DNA of 64,000 nt, taken from Ramazzottius varieornatus. Lineage: Eukaryota > Tardigrada > Eutardigrada > Parachela > Ramazzottiidae. How positions within the stretch are numbered: the stretch's first letter is position 1; every line of letters starts with the position of its first letter. The notes beneath the pieces are model-generated. The model was not told the DNA's origin. It saw only the letters and a program-made list of their open reading frames with translations, and made no database searches. Below are positions 42,964-54,633 of the stretch, piece after piece. The DNA lies in contig BDGG01000013.1 of NCBI GenBank assembly GCA_001949185.1, positions 627,130 through 691,129 of the forward strand, in the 5' to 3' direction. The translations under genes were made by a program, and so were the position numbers.

Positions 42964-44285
42964 ATGGTTCGTCTTAATGTCTTGCCTTCGCGTATCTTTA
43001 CCACCGAGGAGCAGCAAGCTATGAACAAGAAACGTAGGAAGCGCGAACGAGAAGATATCAGCAAGCTGACCGGAGGTAAGACCTAGGTATTTTCATTTTT
43101 TTTTAAATGAAAAAGCCGTAGATGGTGATACGCGCCGAAACATATCCCGAAGTTAAAAGTTTGGGCAATGCTTATTTTTTAGTTTCGCCCTCGGTTTCAA
43201 GAGAAGACTTGATGGAGGGAAGCCACGAAGGTCCTTCAAAGAACTCTCGACAAGGGGAGATGAGCGCCGACGCCGGCGCTGCTCCAACCCAGCAAAACAG
43301 TAACGATTCGCCTACCATGGAAGCCGGAACGACCGTATCTACTTCGCGGCTTGGCGCCAACGTTTCGAAGGACCTTCGGAGGTCTCCGCGAACGTCCCAG
43401 GGAAGCGGGGCTGCGAAAGTCAAGGCCAGCGGATCCAGAAACAGCCTTGGTCAGCGATCGGTTCCCGAAAAACAAGGAGGCCAGCAAGTCCGCGAAGCCC
43501 AGATCGGTAAGGGTAGTAAGAAGGCTGTCAGTGGCAGACGAGGCCCCAAGAAGAGGATCGATGGTCACGTGGCAAAGCCTTCCAAGAGAACAACCGCAAA
43601 ACTTGGGCCGAAGAGCAAGCGGACACAAGGCAATAAAGCGAACGCAGTCAGTAGCTTCTCGAACATTTTCGCCGCTTATCGGATGCCGAAGACTATCTCA
43701 ACTATGGAGCTCAAGCCGTCGAACTACGATGCGCTGGCACCACAAGAGGATGATGGTGATGTAGCTGGTGGCGATCCAGCGACCAAGCCGAAATCGAAAT
43801 CGAAGCCAAAGCCAAAGCCGCACGTTAGCGAGGCTCCGAGTTCGAAAGGGAATTCCAAAGGGGAAATGTCTCAAGATGTTTCAGCCATGGATCAGGTTGA
43901 CAATCCCGTCGTCAACGCTGCAGAGGACAAGCTCTCCAAGAAAAAGAATGTGAATACAAAACCGATCACGAAGAAGAAGACTGGCAAGGTGGCTCAGAAG
44001 GCGAAACTTGTGGCTAAAGGGAGGCCTGGAAAGAAAGAGAAAGCAACCAAGGGTGCGCAAAAACCGAAGCCGGTCGCGAAGAAACTGAAAGCGACACACG
44101 CTGTCCGCAAGTCGAAACAGTCGGTGAAACCTCCGACTGACAGGGAGAAGGCCGTAATCAAGAGGATTAAGAGTCTGTTACCGCCTTCTCACAAGAAGAA
44201 AGGCCAGGGTACGAAGCCGTTTGCCAGCGGTAAACGGAAAGTGGCTGCATCGAAAGTAGTGAAACGCAAGAAGACTGCTACCTAA
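42964..44285 (+). CDS. Lys-rich disordered, chromatin-type protein
   Basis: Exons 42964-43075 and 43183-44285 join in phase 1 (CGGAG|GTAAG ... TTTTTTAG|TTTCG) to give 404 residues. The start lies in the exon encoding 'MVRLNVLPSRIFTTEEQQAM' followed by KKRRKRERE, a nuclear-localisation-like cluster. The rest is low complexity with Lys, Arg, Ser, Pro and Ala, alternating (KP/KS) repeats, and AT-hook-like cores (GRRGPKKR, GRPGKKEK). The acidic patch 'PQEDDGDVAGGD' lies near the middle. Composition resembles H1-like or Dsup-like DNA-associating proteins, but I see no clear homology to either. Probably nuclear. The large alternative frames on both strands are shadows. Confidence 0.8.
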
Positions 44286-45083
44286 TGGGACACTGGCTGT
44301 TTACCAAATTTATTTTCGTCTGGTACAGAATTTCATGCATCTAGAGTTTGCTCCGTCTTTCAGCAATAAAGTCTTTCCGGTATCGAGATTGTACTCCAGA
44401 CTACCTCAACTCTTGTTCCGCACAAACTTTACTGTTGTTTTATCAGCTGAGACTGAATCCTTATCAGGATATAACAAGAAATTGCCGATAGGAACTTTGC
44501 GCCTTGTTTGTTGTGAGCTATCAAGAGGGAATACATTTGTAATACTGGTCACTTAGTCCGGTGGGTAGTATCAGTTGACGTCTGGCGTCTCGTACTTCGA
44601 TCCCACCCGAAATATAATGTGCAGAGTGGACACGTATACATCTGGCAACCGGTCTTTCTCCATGGTACATGCGAAAGGAAACCACCGCCATGGTGGACAC
44701 GAAACCGTAAGTTAATCGTTAAACTCAATTATAGGTGGTGTTAACTCAGATCCACCCGGAAGTCGACAATTTCGTACGTCAAAAAATGACGGAAAGACCT
44801 CCGACACTACACCGTCCTTGTGTTGTTCCACCGTCACGCTGAGTCGACCGATTTGTGCAAGTGTACAGCAATGTTGAAAGGATATTAAATTTATTATGAT
44901 ATCCGTCAAGTGTATAAATTAATAGATGAAGCTTGCTGTCAAATAGCAATATCTCGTGCAAAACGAAGACAGAAGCCCAAGTGGACGGGACGATTCATTT
45001 CTCGTGACGGCTGAGATGATTTCTATTCAGGGTCAAATAACTCATACCATCGAGGTGCATTGCTGTCGCGTATAGAAGGCTAG
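44286..45083. other. Intergenic, no gene seen
   Basis: An AATAAA at about 44364 may end the preceding transcript. Nothing else recognised. Confidence 0.4.
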
Positions 45084-45218
45084 GCGAAGCTGAAATAAGC
45101 CGTTTTAGCCGTTCTTAGCCGTCTCTAAAAATATTTTAGCCGCGGCTAAAGCAGCTAAAATACTTTTAGCCACGGCTAAGATGGATTGTGAGGGCGATTG
45201 ATTGATTGATGTTGAGTC
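45084..45218. mobile_element. MITE copy truncated by the assembly gap
   Basis: Begins AGGCTAGGCGAAGCTGAAAT, continues with repeated TTTTAGCCGCGGCTAAA-type palindromes and ends at the N-run after GATTGATTGATGTTGAGTC. The same order of motifs occurs at 51645-51800, including the same GATTGATT(T)ATTGATGTTGAGTC phrase, so both belong to one family. Confidence 0.75.
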
Positions 45219-45521
45219 NNNNNNNNNNNNNNNNNNNNNNNNNNNNNNNNNNNNNNNNNNNNNNNNNNAATTCACGGTAAGCATAAGTTCGTGACGAAAG
45301 CGGACCTGGGTAAGATATCCGGGTACGCAACAGTACAGAAGGCTCAGTGAAGCTAAAATAAACCGTTTTACCCGTTCCTAGCCGCGGCTAAAACATTTTC
45401 AGCCACGGCTAGGAACGGCTAAAACGGCTTATTTTAGCTTCACTGAGCCTTCTGTACTGTTGCGTACCCGGATATCTTACCCAGGTCCGCTTTCGTCACG
45501 AACTTATCCTTACCGTGAATT
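45219..45521. repeat. Assembly gap followed by a 250-bp palindrome
   Basis: Fifty Ns (45219-45268), then near-perfect inverted arms of about 122 bp (45269-45390 and 45400-45521) around a short spacer. The inner part of each arm is an end of the TTTTAGCCGCGGCTAAAA MITE family. The outer part (AATTCACGGTAAG...) is other sequence. The structure is either a genuine inverted insertion or a chimeric fold-back produced in library construction or assembly. Confidence 0.75.
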
Positions 45522-46019
45522 CGTGATTCCTGATGATATCGTCCCAGGAAGAATCTTGAGTGGGCCACCTCCAGTTGTTCAGTAGCGACATCTAATGGGT
45601 TTTCATTTTCAGTAATCTCGTTCCTTAATCGAGCAGTGCTGGGAGCCACGTCTCGACCTGTAGTTGAAGCTATACTAGGCAGATCTCCCGGACTTTCTTT
45701 GCACTAGAGGTGGGTCAAGTTGCAAAACCATTCCGTATTTGTTGTAATTTAAAAGTTATTGTTTTGAAGGACCAGCGGGAAAGTAGTTTGCTTTAGTTTT
45801 GAGTACACCTACGACGAGATATTATGGGACACAAAGGATTATAGGACAGGCGGAAGGGACGGCATAATAGAAAATCAGTCGTAGAGAAGCGTCGAAAAGT
45901 TTATTACTGTTAATCAGTCGCGTACGTACTTGCTTCCGTACCGTCGTAGTGACAAGGCCTGTCCCATAATTTTTACCTTCCCATAATTACTCATCGTACG
46001 TGTACTGTCTCCGTACTAC

Positions 46020-46126
46020 CACCTAGCTACACGCTGTCGCGCGATGAAAGTAGAGGTGCGCGGTGCTCATCAGCTTAACGGCGGTGGCTGTTAGTTGACT
46101 GAAGGTAGGCAGCTACCGTCTACGCC
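46020..46126. repeat. Dispersed repeat, copy 2
   Basis: Direct-orientation match to 6008-6112. Just downstream at 46142-46163 is CTCTAGCTTCGCCGAGCCT, an end of the same MITE family as at 45.1 and 51.6 kb. Confidence 0.6.
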
Positions 46127-46163
46127 AATATTAATATGGCTTACTCTAGCTTCGCCGAGCCTC

Positions 46164-47600
46164 ATGAATTTTCATACCCTTGATGCTGCAGCTGGACCGC
46201 GCATAGATCGCAGTCCGATGCTCTAGACGTCGCACTCCGTCCCTCTCAGTGACTAATTAAAGAAGTGAGAGTTATCAGTGTAACTCCAACCACAGCTGGA
46301 TACCGGCAAAAAGTACCACATGAAGACCAGTCGAATATCTGAAGCCGCTTTCCATCGTAATAAAACGACTCATGGCTCAAGTCAGTCGATAGACCTTGAA
46401 AAGTTGTATGAACAGTGTGAAGCAACAGACGAAACGGAGCAATCTGAATTTTTTCACCTCGAAATGCTAGGTGGTAGCGATGTGGCGTGAACGGGGTGTA
46501 TGTACAGGCTTTTCTTGCTTTCTAAACACACAAGGGCACACCGGACGCATACCGTAGACTAGAGTTAAGCTGGAGCAAAGAAATTGCAGCCACTTTTCGC
46601 TTGCACCCCTTTCGCCATTTTTTTCTGGATCAACGTGATCCGGCAAAAGAAATGATTTGGTATCCCGAATGCTCAGATATTATTTCATTTCATCACCATC
46701 AGAAATCTTTTGATTTTGACTTGCACAGTTCTTAAAAAGCATTTTCTAAAAACTCTACCGGAAAAACCGACCCGCACACTGCGCCAGTTTAGGGAGGTTA
46801 GAAAGTTTAAGCTTTTTTCTTCCTGACTTACCGAAACCGGTCAACGGTGGTCTCATTAGTTGCCTGAAGCTGTTGGGTATCTACATGCGGAGTGAAGTCT
46901 GGATCGGATTCTCCATGACTTTAGGAGAACTTGCATTTCGTCTGCTGGTTTCATCATGCTTCCCACCTGACTGTCTTCTGTTTCGTAACACACGCAGGCT
47001 AGGTCAAGAAAAATAGTGTCACGGTGAGTTAAGAACTTCTCAAAATTTCAGCGTAGATATCGCTATTTTTGCTGACTTCCAGAAGAGAGAGACCTAAGTG
47101 TTCTGAAACGTGTTTGGAGGAGAAGACTTGCTACTAGATTGCGGGAAAACAATGGGAAAGATATCCGCCTTCGCTTTGGAGAAAAAATTTTTAAAGTCAG
47201 GCGTGAAAAAAAACGGACAAGTCATACCGAAACCTCTGATATCGTGATGGTTTGCGACATTTTTTAGTTTGATTAAGATCCCTAGCAAAAAAAATCTTCT
47301 CCTGCCTCTTCAACATGATGCGAGCGTTCCTGTATATTCAACTCAGTTCATGAGTAAGGACCTTGAAGTAAGCTTCTGTAGCTTCATAAATTCTTCTAGA
47401 AGCTCTGAGTGGAACTCGAGGCCTGCTTGCAGTTGCTGGTTGGTTGCGGTACGCAGTAATTTACAGGACGAAAACAATATGTTTGAAGGATACGACTGTT
47501 TACAAGTAATGCTAATCAGACGCCGGAACGTTACCGCTGTAGAACAGAGTGCCGCTTTTGTTAGAAAAAAATATTGGAGTCAACTTTTTCATGTCAAATT
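46164..47600. other. Intergenic, no gene seen
   Basis: No frame with splice context or motif. Confidence 0.4.
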
Positions 47601-48154
47601 TCACTGGCACAGCTTCATGAAGACATAAGAGATAGGGTCACCAGCACTCCGGCCAAGCTCCAGACCGTTCAGCGTAATCTGTCCACCGTTCAGGTTCGAC
47701 TGGAATATTCGCGTGTGAATGTACTGGAGTTGATGAGCTGGTGTCTGTATCAAAATCTGTAGAATGGAAACACAAATTCGTACTTTCGGTCACTGAACCG
47801 GGACCCGACGAATTTCTCTTTACCTTCATGAAGTAATTCACTCCACCGTTGACAGACTGGTAACGGTATGAAGCTAGCTGGTACCGTTGCAAAGGAGAAC
47901 CCAGCGCTTGTTGCACTGGCCCCTGGGCCTAATAAGCCACACCTTTAACCATTACTGCTTACCTGGCCCAATCGAGCACCATAACTTCTTACCCTGTTTG
48001 CGATCAGCTGCGAGTTTTGGTCCGGAGGAAAGGTTTGAGACATGTTTCCGCCATTGACTTGCGCCTCGACGACTACGCCAATTAGCAAAAGAAGTGTGGC
48101 TGCTGTCCACAGATTCCCGATTGACGCTGACCTACGAAAAGCTTGCAAGCTCAT
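47601..48154 (-). CDS. Secreted cystatin-family protease inhibitor
   Basis: Exons 47993-48154, 47824-47928 and 47601-47756, all in phase 0, give 140 residues. A signal peptide is present after a short N-region ('NLWTAATLLLLIGVVVEA'). Cystatin features follow in order: an N-terminal glycine segment (NGG), the helix-to-strand region 'YQLASYRYQSVNGGVNYFMK' with QSVNGG in the position of the QVVAG cysteine-protease-binding loop, and a later strand 'LQYIHTRIFQSNL'. Exon borders match the usual break after the (N)YF-K strand. It likely inhibits papain-like cysteine proteases outside the cell or in lysosomes. The loop departs from consensus (Q-S-V-N-G for Q-V-V-A-G), so potency is uncertain. Confidence 0.85.
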
Positions 48155-50185
48155 TAAACGATTCTAGCGGTGTACCTGCCAGCTACCGAGAAGAAACTTA
48201 CTTGGTCGAAGACTGGCACGATTGGGTATGCATGACGCGTACACGATGCGGAGATGAAATCGGGACAAACGGAACTGTTACGCGCACAATAAAGCTGTCG
48301 GCTTACGTAAAAAACTTCGAACTTCAACCGTACTGAGGAGCCTTATCAAGGTAAGCATCTTTCCTACGCCTCTCAATTTGCAAACTTTGCACAGGCTGGT
48401 CTAAGTAAGTGCTCTCTTCGGGTGAAGTGATTCCGGGAACCGGCTGCAGTTACAAAAACAAGCTGCCGGACATTCTGGAATACTGTGTTTGCCGCGGTGC
48501 ATCAGTACCACATCTGCTGACACCAAGTCTCCATACATTAGTTTTTTGCCAGCCTGAGCCATTTGTCCTGCCTTCAGAGAGCTAACACTCGTAAACATCA
48601 GCAAATCCTTACATAACACTAAAATTATTGCAGATCGTGCAAGGTTGGTTCAGGTGGTTCTGGAAGGATGACGCGAGATAGCCGGAGCACAAATAGATTA
48701 GACGTGCCCCGTAACCGTCGAAGCTTGCATCACAGCGGATCTAAACAAAGAAACACAAAACAGTGCAGACGAAGGAAAGTCGGCTGGAAGTCATGGGTAT
48801 CCTTCAGAACTGAAGAAGATAAAGTTCAGCTGAGCCGACGTCTTGCAGTCTCCTTGAGTTGTGTAGACGTTGTACTGCGCTCTCCCGAGCTTTCTCCTGA
48901 AAACGAAAGATGGTTCACATTGAGAGACCATTCGAGATCCATGGATCATCCGCGCGAAGTAGCGACTGGCAACCTTTGACAGATCTCAGCCAAAACAAAC
49001 ACCTTTATCCATAACTCACCGTGTGGATTCACAGCAGTAATCGTTCTTCGTTCGCCCATTATCCTCCAGTCAATGGTCCAGCGGCCTTCTCGCGTCAAGT
49101 TAGCAGAATCAAGTCCCCTGTTACGTATACCGCCCCGCTTCCTTCGGTTCTCCTTCGGTTGATTCGTCTGGTGTTGTGGTGCACTTGACCCAGCCCGCCT
49201 TTCGCCAGCCTGCGAGCTGAGCTTCGCTGGCGAGAATCTTCAGTCATCGTTTACCGTGATATGAACTTGTACTCTTCCTTGTGATTTCTCGTGATAGGAA
49301 TTGAGTGGTTGATTGATTGTCTTGGTCTCAAGATCGCGTAAGTACCTGTGGGAACTGAGGTCCAGACGTCTTCTAGACTCCCAAGTCTGCGTTTGGATAG
49401 GCTTTCGGGAAATCGGGATACTGACTGGCGCCAGGCAGCACCTTGAAGGAACAACTGGTGAGTAGGGATATATGGAATGTTTGTGTTTCTTCCTTGTAGG
49501 CAACTACGAGGAAGCGGATCTAGTCTACGTGGTCCGGAACTGGTCCGTACCACCCCACACGACTTGGATCCGACCCAGTAGATTGATTCGAGACCATGAA
49601 CGAGACTCAACAGTCTCGAGAATTAAATCAATCATGCGTGCCGAGCAGCCGAAATTTGAAAAGCAGGTTCGCAAGAAAAAAATGTTGGGCCATGCGGCCA
49701 AAATGCATCGTACATATAATGCGTAGAACTGGTACCCAAGCAGAGCGCGCGAGGGAGCATGAGCAACTGTACCGGTAAACTTGAAAACGAGCAGCTAACC
49801 ATCGGATTCCGGTTCTTTCTGGCCGGTTTTTTCCCAGAAACTAGCTGGAAATTTACGCTTTATCTCGACCTGCGTCAGGACTGTCAAGCATCTTCAACAC
49901 CTCGATTTTCAACAGTACACGAGAATGGCGCGATATCTTGAAAACACGAAGGACTCGCAGCAGAAGCAAGGTTCGGAGGACCACGAGCAAGCTGGCACTG
50001 TGTTCACATTTCCAGATGATGACAACTAGATCAACGGGGAACCTGCATAATGGAAACATTCACGTCGCACAAACGTACCATTGCGGTCAGGAACTGGCAA
50101 ATCAATCAATCAAAACGAAGGCGGAGTTCGCGGCGGGATTGCAATCAAGAGATTTGATGGACTTTATTGGCCTGTTTGGTGGTAC
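48155..50185. other. No supported gene; possible GPCR 3' exon
   Basis: Mostly non-coding. At 49853-50042 on the minus strand a hydrophobic frame ('FPVDLVVIIW', 'ASLLVVLRTLLLLRVLRVF') may be the TM6-TM7 exon of the receptor upstream, but the phase does not match the donor I can see. Confidence 0.35.
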
Positions 50186-50984
50186 CGTGAACAATTTCCG
50201 GCGGCGATGCTGGTGCATCCGACGGCTGATGGGTGCCAACAGAGCGCAATGGGACCATTCCGCTCCAATCCGTTTTCACGGGTCGGACTCTTCCATGGAC
50301 ACGCTTCCAAACATTGTAGCATGCAACAGAGAAAACGGCCACGATGATTAACGTGGGTGCCACGAAGATCAACACCTGCATACTTCTCTTCCATTCTTTC
50401 GGTGCGCTAGTATCAGAACGACAGCCTTCGGTGAGCGGAGGTCGGTACAGCTAAAGGTCCAGTAAATTACCGGGTAGCAGACACACATGAAGATAAACCC
50501 ACACAGCGAGGCAAACGATAAGTGCAGATCTTCTCTTTTGATAGCGCCGATACGAGGCTGGAAAGGTCATGGCCCAGAAACGGTTCAGTGCAATTAACGT
50601 GTGCGCGTGAAGCATGCCGCCCATGATTATCCAGCCACCATGCTGGAACAGAGTGCAAACCGAATTGCCGAACCACCACACAGCATAAAGGCTGTCTAGA
50701 AGGTTGATGGTATCGTAGAATACTGAGCAAAGAATGTTCACGAGTGAGAGGTAAAAAGGGTAGATGGTGAATGTTGTTACAAGGGAAGGGTTTTGCTGCA
50801 ACAGAAAAGCCAGGGCACTGTTGGTTAACAAGGCACTAATCTGGACGAAGATCGCGAAGCCTGCCGTCAGGGACCAATTAGGTCCGACAAATAAATTGAT
50901 GTCGCTGGTAAAATTATTGGCAGAGGTGTTAGTAGACAACAACCCAACATAGGCATAGACTACTGCAGTTCCGTTTCCTTTCAT
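50186..50984 (-). CDS. Divergent class-A-like GPCR, 3' end unresolved
   Basis: Exon 1 (50471-50984) encodes an N-glycosylatable N-terminus (NGT, NTS, NFT), TM1 ('AGFAIFVQISALLTNSALAF'), TM2, a conserved-type Cys before TM3 (NSVCTLF), TM3 ending LNRFWAMTF in place of D/E-R-Y, and TM4. Exon 2 (50186-50425) begins with the extracellular-loop-2 Cys (GCRSDTS) and encodes TM5 ('VLIFVAPTLIIVAVFSVACYN') and loop 3. The joining intron (50426-50470) is 45 nt. TM6 and TM7 are not securely placed, so this is either an incompletely resolved gene or a pseudogene. The ligand is unknown. The in-frame 5' extension to 51149 starts with a poly-Val run from a CCA microsatellite and is doubted. Confidence 0.6.
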
Positions 50985-51181
50985 GGTTAGCTCTGATGTC
51001 AAAAGTGAGATGTTCAAAGAAGAAGTTCCGACTGGATACAATCGAATGCTAAATAGATGGGGAAAATCAGACAACCGAAGACTGACTCTACTTTGACTGA
51101 TCGACTGCGGCTTTTCAACCACCGGTGCCACTACCACCACCACCACCACCGGTGTGTTGAGGCGTTGCTACCGGATTAAGA

Positions 51182-51406
51182 CTACAGGCTATGTACAGTT
51201 ATTTTAAACAACGCATTCGAAGGATTCCAAGCCCTGGGTTCTCCGTACCCTTTCTTGCTGACGGTCAGTTCGAGTAACTGGGTTGTTATCTTGCCTACAT
51301 TTGTCTTGACATTGCTGTGGGGTCCATTTCGAAAACAAGCCATTGGGGAGCCTTCTTCTCCCTCAATGCATTTCATCAATGTGCCGCCGTCGGGGTGCAC
51401 AATCAC
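51182..51406 (-). CDS. Possible exon of an unknown secreted protein
   Basis: A minus-strand frame after an acceptor-like TATATGGTTAG encodes 'VIVHPDGGTLMKCIEGEEG' and continues for about 70 residues with two cysteines. Composition is protein-like and could be a beta-sandwich or Ig-like segment. No partner exon was identified; it may be chance. Confidence 0.25.
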   Translation of the reverse strand: MIVHPDGGTLMKCIEGEEGSPMACFRNGPHSNVKTNVGKITTQLLELTVSKKGYGEPRAWNPSNALFKITVHSL

Positions 51407-51644
51407 TGGCTAACCATATACTGTTCTATTGCACTGCCATCGTTGACTGGAAAGATGGAAGAGCTGGCTCGTACGGCGCCTCTTTGCGTCCCCCACCCCG
51501 TGCAATTCAAAACGCAGTAACTTTTCACTCACGCCGGCCAAGTGAACCTGACCTTGCTGCGTGGAGATGTACGTACGGCTTTTTGTCTAGCTCGATTAGT
51601 GTTGATGGAGTACTCAGCCGTAAAATCTGATTTGTATACTGTAG

Positions 51645-51884
51645 TAGGCTCGGCGAAGCTAAAACAAGCCGTTTTAGCTGTCTTACCCGTGCTTGAAAAT
51701 ATTTCAGCTGAGGCTAAACCAGCCAAAATACTTTTAGCCACGGCTAAAATATACTAAGCGTTCGATTGATTTATTGATGTTGAGTCGGCTAGGAAATGTT
51801 TCAACCCTTTTAACCGCGGCTGAACAGCGATTTGGCCTCGGCTAAGAACAAAAACACCGCTTATTTCAGCTTAACTGAACCTTC
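51645..51884. mobile_element. MITE of the TTTTAGCCGCGGCTAAAA family
   Basis: About 240 bp with terminal inverted repeats (AGGCTCGGCGAAGCTAAAAC ... complement AGCTTAACTGAACCTTC) and internal AGCC/GGCT palindromes. Shares its order of motifs with 45084-45218. No coding capacity. Superfamily is uncertain because no clear target duplication is visible. Confidence 0.7.
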
Positions 51885-52496
51885 TGTGCTGATTTCCTAC
51901 ATTACCGAGTTTACCGTGGAGACGAGTGCTCCCATTGACTCATCCCAAGGGAAAAAGACTCTACTTTTTGGCAACTATAAGACTGCCAGCTACCGGAAGC
52001 CGACAGTGACAAGAGTGGAAGCTGACTAAGTGGTGCGCACATGCGCAGATTGCCTGCACTCGTCACAATGCGCATCATTTCGACGGGCGGAGCTAATAAC
52101 TGACATATTTGCAGATTGATAGCTGTCTGTCATTCACGCGTTTCGTTTCCTATCTGCTTTTAATCTTTTCAATGGAGTGTCAGTTTTCAGACTTTTAAGA
52201 GTCGGTATTGATGTTTCTCGTCTTCTGACCAGTGGGGTACTGATTGACCCACTGTGTTTTGCCATGGAAAATTATGGTTATCGTCTGCAGAAATTACCTT
52301 GATTTGCGAAAGTGTCACATAAGCTCTGTCGTGGGGTGTGGTAGCTCCATTTTTACGAATGTCACTCGGATTTCTTACCACCTCGAGTAAGGGTCCATAT
52401 GCCTCACTTCGGAACTAAGCGCCGAGCACATGAGTGACCTCAGTTAATCCTGCTCCGCTCACGAGCTCGATATTGATTGGCTAGTCCTTAGATAAG
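51885..52496. other. Intergenic, no gene seen
   Basis: Nothing recognised between the MITE and the Harbinger element. Confidence 0.4.
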
Positions 52497-52773
52497 TAAT
52501 TTACTCGCGTCATGAAGCAAGGTTTATGTCGCTACCTAAAACCGGTTGTGCCAAAACTACCTCTGAGCGAGAATCTAAAATCGTTGGTCGCAACCTGAAC
52601 GGGAACAAGCACAAGCACCAGAGTTTGCAACGCAAAATCTGTTGTTCCGAGTATAATATGACACATGTGCCACAGACAGCCAGTCTGCCACTGCAGCTGT
52701 CATACAATATGACTGCGATTTTCGAATTTTATTTCTCGCTCCTAGTTATACCATTCGTTTTCTCCATTGCAAA

Positions 52774-54377
52774 ATGGATCCCAGATCGACTCTGACTGCT
52801 TTGCTGTTAATCTATCGGCTTCGTCTACTTAACTTGCAACGGCGGAAGGTGGAATTGAAGCGACTACAGGCATTGTCTCGTCCACCACGTCAGCGGAAGG
52901 CACGAAGATGGTATGTCCGACCCAGAAGCCTGAACAGAGGAGAAACGGGAGAGTACATCAGAAGAGCAAAGACTTTTGAAACTGACCCAGAGTACTACAA
53001 GGAGTACTTCCGGATGACCGAACCACAGTTCAAACTGCTCTTGAAGCTGGTAACTCCGTTGATACTGCATGATCCAACCCACATACAGCCTATTACTGCG
53101 GAAGAACGGCTTGTTTTGACTTTAAGGTACCGTAATCATAAATATGAATATGGATACTTCATCACAACAGCCATAAACGTGTCAATAAAACAGTGCTTCC
53201 TAGGATTCTCGCTACCGGTATCTCGCAGACTGCTGATACGCATTCATTCGCCATCTGCCAGACAACCGTCGGGAACATCTTCAAAGAAACTACCAAAGCA
53301 ATTTACACGGCCTTGAAGGATGCATATATCGGGGAACCCAGCAAAGACAGATGGCAGCAGAATGCTGAAAGCTTTGAGGCCATGTGGAACTTTCCCAATT
53401 GTATAGGTGCAATCGACGGAAAGCATGTCCAGATCAAGGTGCAAATTTTCTATGTACATTATAAATATTCGTCCTCCTTTACCAGACAACACGCACACTA
53501 ATCTGCTGTTTGTCTTTTGTAGAAGCCGAAGAATGGAGGTAGCAAGGGGATTAACTATAAAGGGACACATTCAGTTGTTCTCATGGCTGTGGCGCGCGCA
53601 GATCATACATTCGTGTACGTCGACGTGGGAGGTTTCGGTCGGCAAAGCGATGGTGGTACTTGGCAAAACTGTACTTTGGGTCGCGCTTTCAGTGATGGAG
53701 AGTTGGTTCTGCCGACCGCAAGAAAGCCACCGCTGTGTGCCAAGAAGTTGCCGTACGTATTTGTGGCAGACGCTGCATTCCCAATGTCAGAAAACTTACT
53801 GCGACCATATCCCGGATACGAATCATCTAGCCTTGCCAAACAAGAACGTATATTCAACTACAGGTTCGATAGTGTTCATTTTTTACAGATCCATAACCAG
53901 AATATGCCGTGCGAATGATTATGGTCACTATATTACTGCAGGTTGTCCCGAGCTCGTCGAGTTGTCGAGAATGCCTTCAGCATACTTGCAGCCAAGTGGG
54001 AAATATTTCGGGGACCCATCGCGCTCGAACCACAACAAGTGATTTACCTCACGCTTGCCTGCTGTGCATTGCAAACTTTTCTCATAACGGAAAATGCCAA
54101 GGCGGGTGACAACTACATCTCCCCCACGCTGGTCGATAGCGGAGCTGCTGATGGCACTTTTGTACCTGGTTCTTGGCGGAAAACCATGCCCGCAAGTATG
54201 ATACCTCTTCGTGTTTCCGGAAATAGAGCTGGACGTGCTGCTATTAAGACGCGAGAAGACTTTTCTGAACATTTTAGTACGCATGGCAGTGTTCCGTGGC
54301 AAGATAACATGGTCTTTGGTTTGCTAAACAAGCGACTTTACCAGGACTCTAATAAACTAAAACACCATGAAAATTAA
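52774..54377 (+). CDS. PIF/Harbinger transposase (DDE_Tnp_4)
   Basis: Four exons, 52774-53126, 53204-53438, 53523-53863 and 53942-54377, join in frame to give 454 residues. The N-terminus is basic. The typical 'YYKEYFRMTEPQFKLLLKLV' segment precedes the catalytic domain. Candidate catalytic acids are Asp near 189 (GAIDGKHV), Asp near 279 (VFVADAAFPM) and Glu near 319 (ARRVVENAFSIL), in the contexts of HARBI1-like nucleases. Related blocks include 'YKGTHSVVLMAVARADHTF' and 'GRQSDGGTW'. The enzyme would cut and join element ends together with its Myb/MADF partner encoded on the opposite strand. No frameshift or stop was found. Confidence 0.88.
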
Positions 54378-54633
54378 CTACACAGAACTGAAATCTTGGT
54401 TGGAAAGGGTCTCACTGGGACGGTGCTCCGTTGAGCTTCCGGGGTACTGCGCGACAATGACGGGAAAGCCAAAGCCAGTTGCCTGTTCGTACAGAAACAA
54501 AGCTATGGCTTGTTGGATTTTCTGCCGAAGAATTTTACGATCGTCTTCGCTTTGGCTCAACAACGTGGCAGTGACATACGAACCTGCAACAAGCCATTTA
54601 GTACTGTAAGCAATATCGGTTACTTATAGTTTT

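Noticed and set aside
49251-49610. 119-codon minus-strand ORF
   Set aside because: No family motif or splice context; sequence looks non-coding.
50984-51149. N-terminal extension of the receptor with a poly-Val start
   Set aside because: It is a translated (CCA)n microsatellite; the downstream Met with sequons is a better start.
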